A DNA stretch of 15,862 nucleotides from NCBI GenBank assembly GCA_029259675.1, contig JAJDES010000107.1, forward strand, positions 1 to 15,862, read 5' to 3'. The translations under genes and the position numbers were made by a program. Under the pieces are notes generated by a model, which saw only the letters and a list, made by a program, of their open reading frames with translations, was not told the DNA's origin and did not search any database. How positions within the stretch are numbered: the first letter of the stretch is position 1; the number at the start of each line of letters is the position of its first letter. Source of the stretch: Planctomycetota bacterium. Its GTDB lineage: Bacteria; Planctomycetota; UBA1135; GCA-002686595. Below are positions 1 through 7,492 of this stretch, in pieces.

Positions 1-113
1 GCGTCGGTATTCCGTGTCGGGGAGCACTAGTCCTATATCGCCCAACTCAGCGCTTCCCATTAGCATGCTCTCACCGGCGCCCCTGGCCCTCCTTCCAGGA
101 TCCGGCATCCACC

Positions 114-1274
114 ATGGCCAGACCCTGTTTTTTGTGCGGCACCACCGTCCTCCCGGCCAGCCAGTCCCGCTGGGCCTTGCCCGGGCTGGGCGCATGCGAT
201 TTGGGTTTCGGGGCCTGCAGCGGCTGCGGCTTGGTTCTGCAGACTCCGGCGGCCACGAGGGATTTGCTCCGGCGCTATTACGCTGAGCACGCCGTCTACA
301 CGAGTCCCGGCAGGCAGGGCGAGCCCCACCCCCGCAAACGGCGCGGCATCACTCGGCTCTTGCACATGATCGAGCACGCACTCGGCCGGGCCCCGACGAG
401 TGCCTTCCAGGTTGGCTGCTCCGATGGCTACAGCTTGGATCGATTGCGGCAAGCGGGAACGGCGCGCGTTGCGGGAATTGATCCCAGTCCGGCAAGTGCG
501 CAAGTCGCGCGCGAGCGCTATGGCATTGAGTATCTGATTGGATCCATTGAGGAATGCTCCGAAGTGGACCCGGCCGAGCTGTGGGTCATGACCCATGTGC
601 TGGAACACCTCCTGGATCCGCTGCAGGTTTTGCGCCGCGCGCGTGAAGCCCAAGGTGCGGACGGCTGGATTGTTGTTGAAGTGCCGCTATTCGAAAAGCC
701 CGAGTTGTTTGCGCCCGGCTATTTGTCTTTCGAGCATGTCAATTACTTCGACGAAGGTTCGCTCACGCGCATGCTGGAGCTGGCGGGATATCAAATCGTC
801 GGCATCGACAAAGAGTTTGAGGATGACATTTACCCTGTCGTTGCGGTCATTGCTCGAGCCGCACCTGCAGAGGTAAAAGCAAACGCTGAACCTGCTGGCG
901 CCGCGCGCGGATTGGCGCGCTTGGAACAAACCCTGCAACGGGAAAAGGATCACTGGAAACGCACGTCGAAGCGCCTGGACAATCTAGAATCCGGTCGCAA
1001 AATTTATATTTGGGGAGCCGGCATTCACACTTCGCAACTGCTCGCCTTCACGGACATCGCCAGTCGCTTCCAGCTGCAAGGAATCTTTGATTCGTCACCC
1101 TCGCGCTGGGGCATCACGCTCGGTGAATACGCTTGCTTGAATCCAAACACCTTCGCCATTCAACCGGGCGACTGCATTGTCATCTCTTCTTATGCTTCTG
1201 AAGCTGAGATCTTTGCCGCGCTGGGCGAATGGCGCGCAGCCGGCGTAGACGTGGTGCGCTTGTACGCGGATTGA
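114..1274 (+). CDS. Class I SAM-dependent methyltransferase with zinc-binding N-terminus and Rossmann-like C-terminal domain
   Basis: This 386-residue protein has the three-part plan of the sugar C-methyltransferase-like family (TylCIII/NovU/TcaB9 type). Cys5, Cys8, Cys35 and Cys38 form two CxxC pairs that probably bind zinc. The SAM-binding domain follows, with VGCSDGY at 100-106 as motif I and Asp123 ending the second strand. HVLEHLLDP at 161-169 and SFEHVNYF at 205-212 are typical of this methyltransferase clan. The C-terminal part starts near 296 with KIYIWGAG and continues through FDSSPSRWG (325-333), resembling the Methyltransf_14 domain. In the well-studied deoxysugar enzymes the last motif reads HEH, whereas here it is FEH, so the substrate and even C- versus O/N-methylation are open. 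An AGGA lies 13 bases before the ATG. It is convergent with the hemerythrin gene and no sugar-nucleotide genes are adjacent. It is cytoplasmic, with no signal peptide. Confidence 0.85.
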   Translation: MARPCFLCGTTVLPASQSRWALPGLGACDLGFGACSGCGLVLQTPAATRDLLRRYYAEHAVYTSPGRQGEPHPRKRRGITRLLHMIEHALGRAPTSAFQVGCSDGYSLDRLRQAGTARVAGIDPSPASAQVARERYGIEYLIGSIEECSEVDPAELWVMTHVLEHLLDPLQVLRRAREAQGADGWIVVEVPLFEKPELFAPGYLSFEHVNYFDEGSLTRMLELAGYQIVGIDKEFEDDIYPVVAVIARAAPAEVKANAEPAGAARGLARLEQTLQREKDHWKRTSKRLDNLESGRKIYIWGAGIHTSQLLAFTDIASRFQLQGIFDSSPSRWGITLGEYACLNPNTFAIQPGDCIVISSYASEAEIFAALGEWRAAGVDVVRLYAD

Positions 1275-1361
1275 ACACAGCTACTCGATTCGGCTTGCGT
1301 GGAGGCAACTTTATTTTCGACTCTTATACGCAGCCTGTTTCGATCCCCTATGCGGGTGTCA

Positions 1362-1835
1362 TCATTCGGAGGCCTGGGCCTCCATCGCTCGCCACAGCTC
1401 AAGCTTCCGCGCGTCATCCAAATGTTGGTCGAGCACCGGGTAAAGCACTTTGCGTTCACGCGAGTCGTGGTGTTGAAGCAAGTGCTTGAAAGTAAATTCT
1501 GAGTCCAACAGCTCAATCACAGTGCGAGCATTCAAATCGGGTACATCTGCAAGCTGCTCAAGTCGCTTGTGTAACTCGTCCAAAAGCTTTCCCAGCTTGC
1601 GATGCTCGGCGCGAAAGAGCTCCGGGCCTCCACCCGGAATTTCCAGCGCAAGGGCCTCAAAGGCCGGCAACAAGCAGTTTTCTTCGCGCTGCATGTGAAC
1701 GGACAGCAATCGCGAAAAGCGGTCCAGCCACTTTGCCGCCTCGGCCACATCCCTGGACAGCAAGGCCTCTTGATGGCACAAGAAAAGCCGATCGAGCTCA
1801 TCGTGATCCAGGAGTAATTCCGAAAGCGGACGCAT
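1362..1835 (-). CDS. Hemerythrin HHE cation-binding domain protein
   Basis: This 157-residue protein is a single four-helix hemerythrin-like domain. The expected ligand pattern is visible: His11 (LLDHDELD), His47 with Glu51 (SVHMQREE), His78 (AEHRKL), and His118, His122 or His123 with Glu127 near the end (KHLLQHHDSRE). Such domains bind a di-iron centre; family roles include oxygen, nitric oxide or redox sensing, iron handling, and repair of iron-sulfur proteins (RIC/YtfE type). The usual extra cysteine-rich N-terminal domain of YtfE is missing, so that specific function is not supported. It has no signal peptide and should be cytosolic. There is no clear Shine-Dalgarno before the ATG. The gene stands alone, convergent with the methyltransferase and divergent from the dipeptidase. 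Confidence 0.88.
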   Translation of the reverse strand: MRPLSELLLDHDELDRLFLCHQEALLSRDVAEAAKWLDRFSRLLSVHMQREENCLLPAFEALALEIPGGGPELFRAEHRKLGKLLDELHKRLEQLADVPDLNARTVIELLDSEFTFKHLLQHHDSRERKVLYPVLDQHLDDARKLELWRAMEAQASE

Positions 1836-1894
1836 GCGTATTTGAGATTGGGACCGGCGCAGCAGTTGCGCGAGCGAAGCATTCTAATCCAGCC

Positions 1895-1919
1895 GCGCGC
1901 ATCCACAGCGCGCCCTTTT
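1895..1919 (+). terminator. Possible intrinsic terminator-like hairpin in the hemerythrin/dipeptidase divergent spacer
   Basis: Two GCGCGC arms at 1895-1900 and 1908-1913 surround a 7-base loop and are followed by CC and then TTTT at 1916-1919. In the plus direction this reads like a short intrinsic terminator. It lies about 100 bases before the dipeptidase start and far from any upstream plus-strand gene, so it would be either a leader attenuator or a block on antisense reading. The T-tract is short and chance is quite possible in GC-rich DNA. Confidence 0.25.
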
Positions 1920-2015
1920 GCACCCACACGATTACAGAGCCCAGGTGCGAAGCAGCCAACGGATCTTGAACAACCAAGTCCCGTGGGAGCCTGTTCCGCA
2001 GCGTAAACTGGGGCC

Positions 2016-3557
2016 ATGTTCACGAAACTAATGTTGTTTTGGGCCACGGCCCTCTGCGCCCCCGCCGATCCCTCGCCGCACCCAGTTCGATCGGATTTGC
2101 CCTCCAAGACCGCTATCGAACTCGCCGATCGAACCGTCGCACGCTTTGGCGAAGCATCGATCGCCACACTGGGCGAATTGGTCACTTACGACACTTTCTC
2201 AAGAGCGGGCATCGCCAACGCGGAGCATGCTTCCTTCAAGGCCATGAGCGCGCGCTTGAAAGAAATTGCTTCGGAATTCGGCCTCGAGTTCGAAGATCAT
2301 GGAGCCGTCGTCGTGATCGCCTTGGGACAGGGTCCCGAGCGCCTGGGAGTGGTGACCCACGGCGACGTCCAACCAGCCGATCCGACCAAGTGGGCCGCAA
2401 GCCCCTTCATCTTGGATCAAACTAGCGAACCCGGCCGGCTCGTCGGGCGCGGCACCGAGGATGACAAGGGCCCGATTGTGAATGCGCTCTACGCCATGCG
2501 AGCCATCGCCGAAGCCGGGCTGCCCTTGAAGCGCAGGATCGAGCTGATCGTCTCGTACACAGAGGAATCCGACTGGGATCCGTTTCGAGAGTTCTTGGCG
2601 GCCAATCCTCCGCCTCCGTTAAACGTGGCCTTCGACGCCTCCTACCCGGTCGTCATCGCCGAGAAGGGTTGGTGCTCGATCGAAGTCGGGATGCAATTGC
2701 AGGCGCCGGATTCCGACCGGCCGGGACTGCTTCATTTCGGCGGCGGCTTCTTCCTCTCGCAGGTGCCCGAGGACGCCAGCGCTCAAATTTCGAACGCAAC
2801 GCCGGAATTGGAGTCGAAGCTGATGGCCGCCGCCCGCGCGATTGAAGATGTTCGCTTCGGTTTTTTCCCCAGCAGCACTGGACTGAGCATCACGGCTAGA
2901 GGGATCTCCGCCCATTCCTCCAGCCCCCAGGAGGGTCGCAATGGAATCACACACTTGGCGCAACTTCTGGGATGCGTTGAATGGCCTTCCAGCACGGCGG
3001 CACACATGCTGCGCTTCATCAACGACATGATCGGCACAGGGTACTACGCCGAGAAATTCGGCGACGTGGCCTATGCCGACGACTTCATGGGGCCCCTAAC
3101 CATCAGCTTGGGCAAGCTCGAAGAGCGCGACGGCAAACTTTGGGCCGGTATCAACTTGCGCCGTCCGGTCGGACGCAGCAAAGCTCAAGTGCAAGAGTCC
3201 ATCGATTCCGCATTGACCGAATGGAGCCGATCAACGGGCATCGAGATTGAACACACGAGCTCTGTGGGCGAACCGCACCCGCCCGTTGAAGCTCCCCATG
3301 TAAATGTGTTGCTCGATACGTTCCGGCACTACACCGGCATGGAAGATGCGGAACCGATCGCCATTGGCGGCGGCACCCACGCACGCATGGTTCCAGCGGG
3401 CGTCAACTTCGGACCGCAAATGCCAGGCGTTCCCTACAGCGGTCACAGCGAGCATGAATTTGTTGAGCGCTCGCAGTATCTGCTCGACCTGCGAATGTTC
3501 ACTTCGCTATTAGTGGACCTCGCTGTCGATATGGATTCGCAACCGCAGCAAGACTAG
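2016..3557 (+). CDS. Exported M20-family (PepV/Sapep-like) metallodipeptidase
   Basis: This 513-residue protein is a di-zinc M20 peptidase that should release amino acids from dipeptides or short peptides. The active-site set is complete: His115 and Asp117 (THGDVQP), the bridging-ligand region Asp149/Asp150 (GRGTEDDKGP), Glu183 as likely general base with Glu184 as ligand (YTEESDW), Asp207 (FDASYP) and the last His477 in GHSEHE. The motif GRGTEDDKGP and the large middle lid domain match the PepV/Sapep branch rather than DapE or carboxypeptidase G2. Residues 1-16 (a Lys then LMLFWATALC) look like a signal peptide, so it may act in the periplasm, unlike intracellular PepV. The Cys14 context is a poor lipobox. 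No good Shine-Dalgarno precedes the ATG. It converges on the serine hydrolase gene downstream. Confidence 0.88.
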   Translation: MFTKLMLFWATALCAPADPSPHPVRSDLPSKTAIELADRTVARFGEASIATLGELVTYDTFSRAGIANAEHASFKAMSARLKEIASEFGLEFEDHGAVVVIALGQGPERLGVVTHGDVQPADPTKWAASPFILDQTSEPGRLVGRGTEDDKGPIVNALYAMRAIAEAGLPLKRRIELIVSYTEESDWDPFREFLAANPPPPLNVAFDASYPVVIAEKGWCSIEVGMQLQAPDSDRPGLLHFGGGFFLSQVPEDASAQISNATPELESKLMAAARAIEDVRFGFFPSSTGLSITARGISAHSSSPQEGRNGITHLAQLLGCVEWPSSTAAHMLRFINDMIGTGYYAEKFGDVAYADDFMGPLTISLGKLEERDGKLWAGINLRRPVGRSKAQVQESIDSALTEWSRSTGIEIEHTSSVGEPHPPVEAPHVNVLLDTFRHYTGMEDAEPIAIGGGTHARMVPAGVNFGPQMPGVPYSGHSEHEFVERSQYLLDLRMFTSLLVDLAVDMDSQPQQD

Positions 3558-3624
3558 GTGCGGCATCAGCTGCGGGGTTAGCGCTCGCCGCGCCAATGAT
3601 TAGCACAGTGCCTCATACAGCGCT

Positions 3625-4965
3625 TCATTTGGGCTGATCCTCTGTTGCGCAAAGAATCAGCGCCTTTTCCATTAGGCCGACGAGCGTCGCTTCTGCAACG
3701 ACCTTTTCCGTGTCGTTCCAACTACTGGCCAAGGCGTACCAATTACCCTGTTTGGTTTGCACCAACAACGTCAAGTTCAAGACGCCCCCTTCGGATCCGC
3801 CTTTGTAGCCCTGATACTTGAAAGCTCCACCCGAGGGGATGCCCGGGTTGATGCCCAAAACACCCGCAAGGGTCGTATCGCCGGCTTCTATTTTGCGACG
3901 CAACCAATCCATAGTGCGGCAAAGGTCGTGGGTCGAAGCAAACCACTCGATCGAGTCAATGTACGAGGGAGTTAAGAGCTTGGCCCCATTGACTTGCTTC
4001 AAATCCATGGGCCAGATGACTTCCTCAAGGAAAGCGCGACGGGCTTGAATCGGCAGCTTCAGGTACTCAGATGCATGGCGTCCGTTTTCGCCGGCCTTAA
4101 GTCGAAACATTTCGCCTGTGGACAGGAAGGGTTGGAAACGCTCCAAATGCACGTTCCCCATGCGCTCGACTTGCGCCTCCACGCGCTCACGCCCCAGCAA
4201 AAACAGCAAATGATCCGTCGCCGTGTTGTCGCTCTGGGAGATCATCAGCGAGGCCAACGTATGCAGCGTAACCGGCGCACCAACGGGCCACGTCTGAAGG
4301 ATGCCCGACGGTAAGGACCGATAATTCTCCTTCAGCTCGAGCGTGTCGCTCCAGGATCGCTTGCCCGCGGCGATTTCTTCAGCCAATGCGCCGAGGATGT
4401 ACAACTTAAATGCGGACCCGATCCCAAGCGCCACTTCGGGTTGCAGGTCGAACAAGGGTTTGGGCTGTCCTTCACCAAGCTTCGCAACGGAGAACGTCAC
4501 AACACCATGCAACTCTTTCAAAGCCGCCTCGAGGTCCGCCCAACTGCGTAAGGACTCGGAGGCTGCGCCAAAGAGCAGAGTGGTGATCCCGTGCGGCTCC
4601 CCTTCTTCCACCCCAAGGGTCATTATGAATTCCTGGCCCGTTTCCCCGAGCGCGCGGAAGCGACCGAAGTACTTGCTATCCAATTCCAAGGTGCTCAGCG
4701 CAACGATGGCGCCGCATTGACGATGATAGCTGCGCAGGATCGAACGCATCTTGATCGGTGGCACGGCTTCGAGAAAGCTCTCGTGGAACAGGCTTTCGTC
4801 CACATCCGGCTTGGCCAAAACCATCTCCATAACTTCCTTGGCACGCGCCTCGATTGGAGTCGCCGACAAAGTTTCCGTCGAAGGATCCTGCGCAACGGAT
4901 TGCTCCCCAAGCGCGGGGAAGACTGGGGCGAGGGCGATCAGGGCTGTGGCTAAAAAAGTGTGCAT
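3625..4965 (-). CDS. Exported class A beta-lactamase-fold serine hydrolase, ORF12/LpqF-like
   Basis: This 446-residue protein starts with a signal peptide (about residues 1-20, ALIALAPVFPALG). Residues about 40-160 form a separate domain like the steroid-isomerase-fold N-terminus of clavulanate ORF12 and mycobacterial LpqF. The penicillin-binding fold follows: Ser184-Phe-Lys with Lys187 (GSAFKLYIL) is the SxxK nucleophile motif, Ser245-Asp-Asn (SQSDNTA) is the SDN motif, and Lys388-Gly-Gly (YKGGSEGG) replaces the KTG box. The family glycine-rich GGS is kept. I see no class A Glu166-type ExxLN motif, so hydrolysis of clinical beta-lactams is not expected; esterase, amidase or transpeptidase-like activity in the periplasm is more likely. 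An in-frame stop lies four codons before the ATG, which fixes the start region. The gene is divergent from the class C-type hydrolase across a 557-bp spacer. Confidence 0.85.
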   Translation of the reverse strand: MHTFLATALIALAPVFPALGEQSVAQDPSTETLSATPIEARAKEVMEMVLAKPDVDESLFHESFLEAVPPIKMRSILRSYHRQCGAIVALSTLELDSKYFGRFRALGETGQEFIMTLGVEEGEPHGITTLLFGAASESLRSWADLEAALKELHGVVTFSVAKLGEGQPKPLFDLQPEVALGIGSAFKLYILGALAEEIAAGKRSWSDTLELKENYRSLPSGILQTWPVGAPVTLHTLASLMISQSDNTATDHLLFLLGRERVEAQVERMGNVHLERFQPFLSTGEMFRLKAGENGRHASEYLKLPIQARRAFLEEVIWPMDLKQVNGAKLLTPSYIDSIEWFASTHDLCRTMDWLRRKIEAGDTTLAGVLGINPGIPSGGAFKYQGYKGGSEGGVLNLTLLVQTKQGNWYALASSWNDTEKVVAEATLVGLMEKALILCATEDQPK

Positions 4966-5522
4966 GTGTACGTGCTAACAGGAGTTTCGTGCGGCGCCCA
5001 ATACGCCGAAAGATTCGGTCGCAAATCGCTATCGCCGGCTGCGCTGCGTATTCGAGCAATCTTGGTCGATTTTCGCGCTCAGAATTTACCCGTTCGACAA
5101 CAATCAGGCTCGAAACGCGGTCCACGATCAAGCGAGCGCCCAAATGCCGCACAACCACGCCCAGCGTGTGGGCTCTTCACTCAAGTAGAACAAGTGAAGG
5201 CGGAAGGCTCGCCGGCGCGCGACCGATCGAGAAGCTGTGTCACCTGGGCTGCGGGGCTCCGACCGATACGGCATCCAAAAGAGCCCTGTGCGCTGCCCAC
5301 CGCAGGGCACCCGCTGCTGCAAGAATGTCCGCAAAGGCCGCTTTCTCTACGAATCGCAGGCAATTTGCCATGCACGGGTTTGGTCCTGTTCGCACTGACG
5401 CATTCGGCCGAATGAGGCCAAGCCGGCCCGCGCTTTCCCGGATGAGAGAATGATCGCGCAACATCGGAGCTTCTAACAAGCCGGTTACTAGCAGACTCGC
5501 CGCGTGGAGCTAGAACGCCAGG
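4966..5522. other. 557-bp gene-free spacer between divergent serine hydrolase genes
   Basis: This stretch separates two divergent genes and must hold both promoters, but I cannot place either with confidence. Several overlapping open frames cross it on both strands; the longest reach into the start of the ORF12/LpqF-like gene in another frame. None shows a recognisable domain, a ribosome site or the composition of a folded protein. It does contain a perfect 7-bp inverted repeat at 5175-5199 and a second inverted repeat, GCCCTG at 5283-5288 with CAGGGC at 5303-5308. The length is unusual for this otherwise tightly packed window. Confidence 0.6.
5175..5199. repeat. Inverted repeat CTTCACT-N11-AGTGAAG
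   Basis: The arms at 5175-5181 and 5193-5199 are perfect 7-bp complements with 11 bases between them. The spacing puts the arm centres 18 bp apart, so it is compatible with a dimeric regulator site. The second half also contains a near direct repeat (CAAGTAGAA then CAAGTGAAG). It is not followed by a T-tract, so it is not an intrinsic terminator. Its role as an operator is inference. Confidence 0.4.
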
Positions 5523-6812
5523 ATGCTTTTGATTTCTTACCGCGCGCCCCTTCTGGCCGCATTCTTGGCCGGATCAAGCCTGCTGTCCGGCTTTGGCCCC
5601 AATCGGCCCTATTCAGATTTTTTGAGCTCACCGGAACTGCGCGCTGACAGCCGGGGTTCCGACTTCACAGAGCTAGTCGAAAAGTCGTCGCGCAAGAAGG
5701 GCAAAGGGCGCTGTGAGCAGGGCACAAGACGCCGAATTGCGAAACGCGCCCAGGACATCCTGGACAGCCTGACGAGCGCGGGCATCCCGGGTGCTTCGGC
5801 GGCATTGATCTTGCCCGACGACAGCATGCTGGCAGTGACATCCGGAGTTTCATCGATAGCCGAGGGCGCTCCGATGCGGCCCGCCGACAAGATGCTCTCA
5901 GGCAGCATCGGCAAGACCTATGTGAGCGCCATCGCCCTGCATCTAATCGGGAAAGGCGAATTGAGCCTGGACCAGCGCGCGGCTGAGATTCTGGAACCGA
6001 ACTCATGGCTGGAGCGCGTCCCCAACGGCTCAACCGTCACCCTGCATCAATTGCTTCAGCACACCAGCGGCATTCCTCGCTACGTGTTCAAACCTGAGTT
6101 CGCCAAGGCGCTGGTGAGCGCACCCGACCGCGTTTGGACTCCCGTAGAACTGCTCGAGTTCGTATTTGATGACGAGCCGCTATTCGAAGCCGGTGCGGGC
6201 TGGGCTTATTCGGACACCAATTACATTTTGGTCGGGATGCTGATCGAAAAGGTCAGCGGCAAAAAGTTTTATGACTTGGCGCGGGAAGTGCTGCTTGAGC
6301 CCCTGCAACTAGCGGACACCATCCCATCAAATTCGCGCGACTTACCGGGCGTCATTCAAGGTCATGTCGTGGCGGGTCGCGATTTTGTCAACGCGGACTC
6401 GACCCAAGCCGCAGGTCGCTTCCGCTTCAATCCACAATTTGAATGGTGTGGGGGAGGCTGGGCCAACACGCCGATGGATCTCGCCCGCTGGGCTCGACTG
6501 CTATACAGCGGCAGCGCCCTCGAATGCGAGTACATGGGAAGCCTTCACCAAAGTGTCGAAGCCCCCGAATTGGGGCCGTCTGCGCACTATGGTTTGGGCG
6601 TGATTCTGCGCGAGTCCGACGCGGGGACCTGGATTGGTCACGACGGCTTCATGCCTGGCTATCTCAGCTCAATGGCCTATTTCCCGGACGTCGGCGTCGC
6701 TGCGGCCATTCAGCTCAACAGCGATGATTCCGCTCCCCTGGGCCGCCCTTTGGGCGTAGTTCTCAGTGAACTGGCCCTTATCGTGCGAGAGGAACTCACC
6801 AAGCAGAACTGA
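5523..6812 (+). CDS. Exported class C beta-lactamase-family serine hydrolase
   Basis: This 429-residue protein belongs to the broad Beta-lactamase (AmpC/EstB/D-alanyl-D-alanine carboxypeptidase-like) family. Residues 1-24 form a signal-like hydrophobic segment, followed by a basic linker rich in Lys and Arg around 54-75. The nucleophile motif is Ser128-Ile-Gly-Lys131 (SGSIGKTYV). LLQHTSGIPRY at 177-187 is the family's strongest signature. Tyr229-Ser-Asp (YSDTNYILVG) takes the YxN place, and His373-Asp-Gly375 (IGHDGFMPGY) is the HxG box that replaces KTG. The Asp in YSD is a common variant in non-lactamase members. Likely activities are esterase, D-aminopeptidase or carboxypeptidase in the periplasm; the substrate cannot be read from the sequence. 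A GGAG lies 13 bases before the ATG. Although next to another serine hydrolase, it is a different class and not a tandem duplicate. Confidence 0.88.
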   Translation: MLLISYRAPLLAAFLAGSSLLSGFGPNRPYSDFLSSPELRADSRGSDFTELVEKSSRKKGKGRCEQGTRRRIAKRAQDILDSLTSAGIPGASAALILPDDSMLAVTSGVSSIAEGAPMRPADKMLSGSIGKTYVSAIALHLIGKGELSLDQRAAEILEPNSWLERVPNGSTVTLHQLLQHTSGIPRYVFKPEFAKALVSAPDRVWTPVELLEFVFDDEPLFEAGAGWAYSDTNYILVGMLIEKVSGKKFYDLAREVLLEPLQLADTIPSNSRDLPGVIQGHVVAGRDFVNADSTQAAGRFRFNPQFEWCGGGWANTPMDLARWARLLYSGSALECEYMGSLHQSVEAPELGPSAHYGLGVILRESDAGTWIGHDGFMPGYLSSMAYFPDVGVAAAIQLNSDDSAPLGRPLGVVLSELALIVREELTKQN

Positions 6813-7027
6813 CATTCCTCAGCTGCTTCCGAAGGGGTCCGCCGCCGAATCACGGCCTCTTCGGGTTCGATCGGTAGCGGCGCAAGTTTCGGGCTGACCC
6901 ACGAACTTAGCCACCGTCCGGCCACCCGACGGCCTCAAAAGCCGCCTGGGGATGCACTTGGGAGAAGTTCGCTTCAATGCGCTCCAAAAATCCACCGAAT
7001 CGGGAGTGAGTCTATAGGATTCGCGGC

Positions 7028-7033
7028 AGAGGA
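7028..7033 (+). promoter_or_regulatory. Ribosome binding site AGAGGA for the small membrane protein
   Basis: AGAGGA ends eight bases before the ATG at 7042. It is one of the two clear Shine-Dalgarno sites in the window and supports that this small frame is really translated. Confidence 0.65.
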
Positions 7034-7041
7034 AATCAGCC

Positions 7042-7392
7042 ATGCCCAAATCCAATTCCAAGTCCAGCACCGAGTCTCACAACGAAACCCTGACCGATTC
7101 GCCCCTTGCAACTCAAATGCGAGGTTTGGTTTGGGTGAGCGTTTTCTACACCGTAATTGGATTCGCTGCCATCGCGCTGATCCTTCCCTTCGCCCAACAA
7201 ACAGGTTTGGGAGTCTTTGCGATCTGCATCTTCGTTGTCGGCATGTTGCTTTCGAGCTTGAACATGATGCTGCTGCTCACAACTCGCAGGCTCGAAGAAA
7301 ATCAACTGGCCGTCGGCCGCTTGCTCGCCTGGTGCTCCTTCGGATTGGTAGCTGTCGGCGGCATTTTCAGCATGGCGATGATGGCCAGCTGA
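7042..7392 (+). CDS. Small three-helix membrane protein, unknown function
   Basis: I do not recognise this 116-residue protein. The first 27 residues are polar, rich in Ser, Thr and Asn, and should be cytoplasmic. Three hydrophobic segments follow at about 29-50, 56-79 and 94-114, with the positively charged loop TRRLEENQ (80-88) between the second and third. It has no cysteine pairs, nucleotide motif or catalytic signature. A good AGAGGA site eight bases upstream supports the start. The sulfatase-fold membrane protein begins 100 bases downstream in the same direction, so the two could share a transcript, although a hairpin sits in between. It could be a helper or anchor for that protein, but that is only positional inference. 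Confidence 0.7.
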   Translation: MPKSNSKSSTESHNETLTDSPLATQMRGLVWVSVFYTVIGFAAIALILPFAQQTGLGVFAICIFVVGMLLSSLNMMLLLTTRRLEENQLAVGRLLAWCSFGLVAVGGIFSMAMMAS

Positions 7393-7462
7393 ATCTCTCT
7401 CGGATTGACGCGCAATTCGTTTCGCGCACATTGAAACGCCGCGCTCAATCGATTACTGACTA

Positions 7463-7487
7463 GGGAAGACCGCTCGCCCGTCTTCCC
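7463..7487 (+). repeat. Perfect 8-bp inverted repeat just before the sulfatase-fold gene
   Basis: GGGAAGAC at 7463-7470 and GTCTTCCC at 7480-7487 are exact complements with a 9-base loop. The right arm ends five bases before the ATG at 7493. There is no following T-tract, so this is not a normal intrinsic terminator for the upstream gene. In RNA it would occupy the place where a ribosome binding site should be. It may instead be a DNA operator or a chance repeat. Confidence 0.45.
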
Positions 7488-7492
7488 CGCCG

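Noticed and set aside
60..653. 197-codon open frame on the minus strand
   Set aside because: It lies antisense to the methyltransferase gene, shows no domain and is a by-product of GC-rich codon use.
1368..1383. Inverted repeat GGAGGCC-TG-GGCCTCC at the end of the hemerythrin gene
   Set aside because: It has almost no loop and no T-tract on either side, and lies inside the coding sequence, so it is not a supported terminator.
4854..5453. Overlapping plus-strand open frames of 199 and 151 codons across the divergent spacer
   Set aside because: No domain, no ribosome site, antisense overlap with the signal peptide region of the ORF12/LpqF-like gene, and a composition rich in Arg, Ser and Pro typical of spurious frames.
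3625..6812. Beta-lactam resistance region
   Set aside because: Both hydrolases carry penicillin-binding folds, but their motif variants (KGG without a class A Glu motif; YSD with HDG) are typical of esterase or peptidase relatives and there is no mobile element or AmpR-type regulator.
7405..7433. Possible promoter TTGACG with a downstream -10 before the sulfatase-fold gene
   Set aside because: The -35 match is good, but the hexamer at the right distance (ACATTG) is too poor to call.
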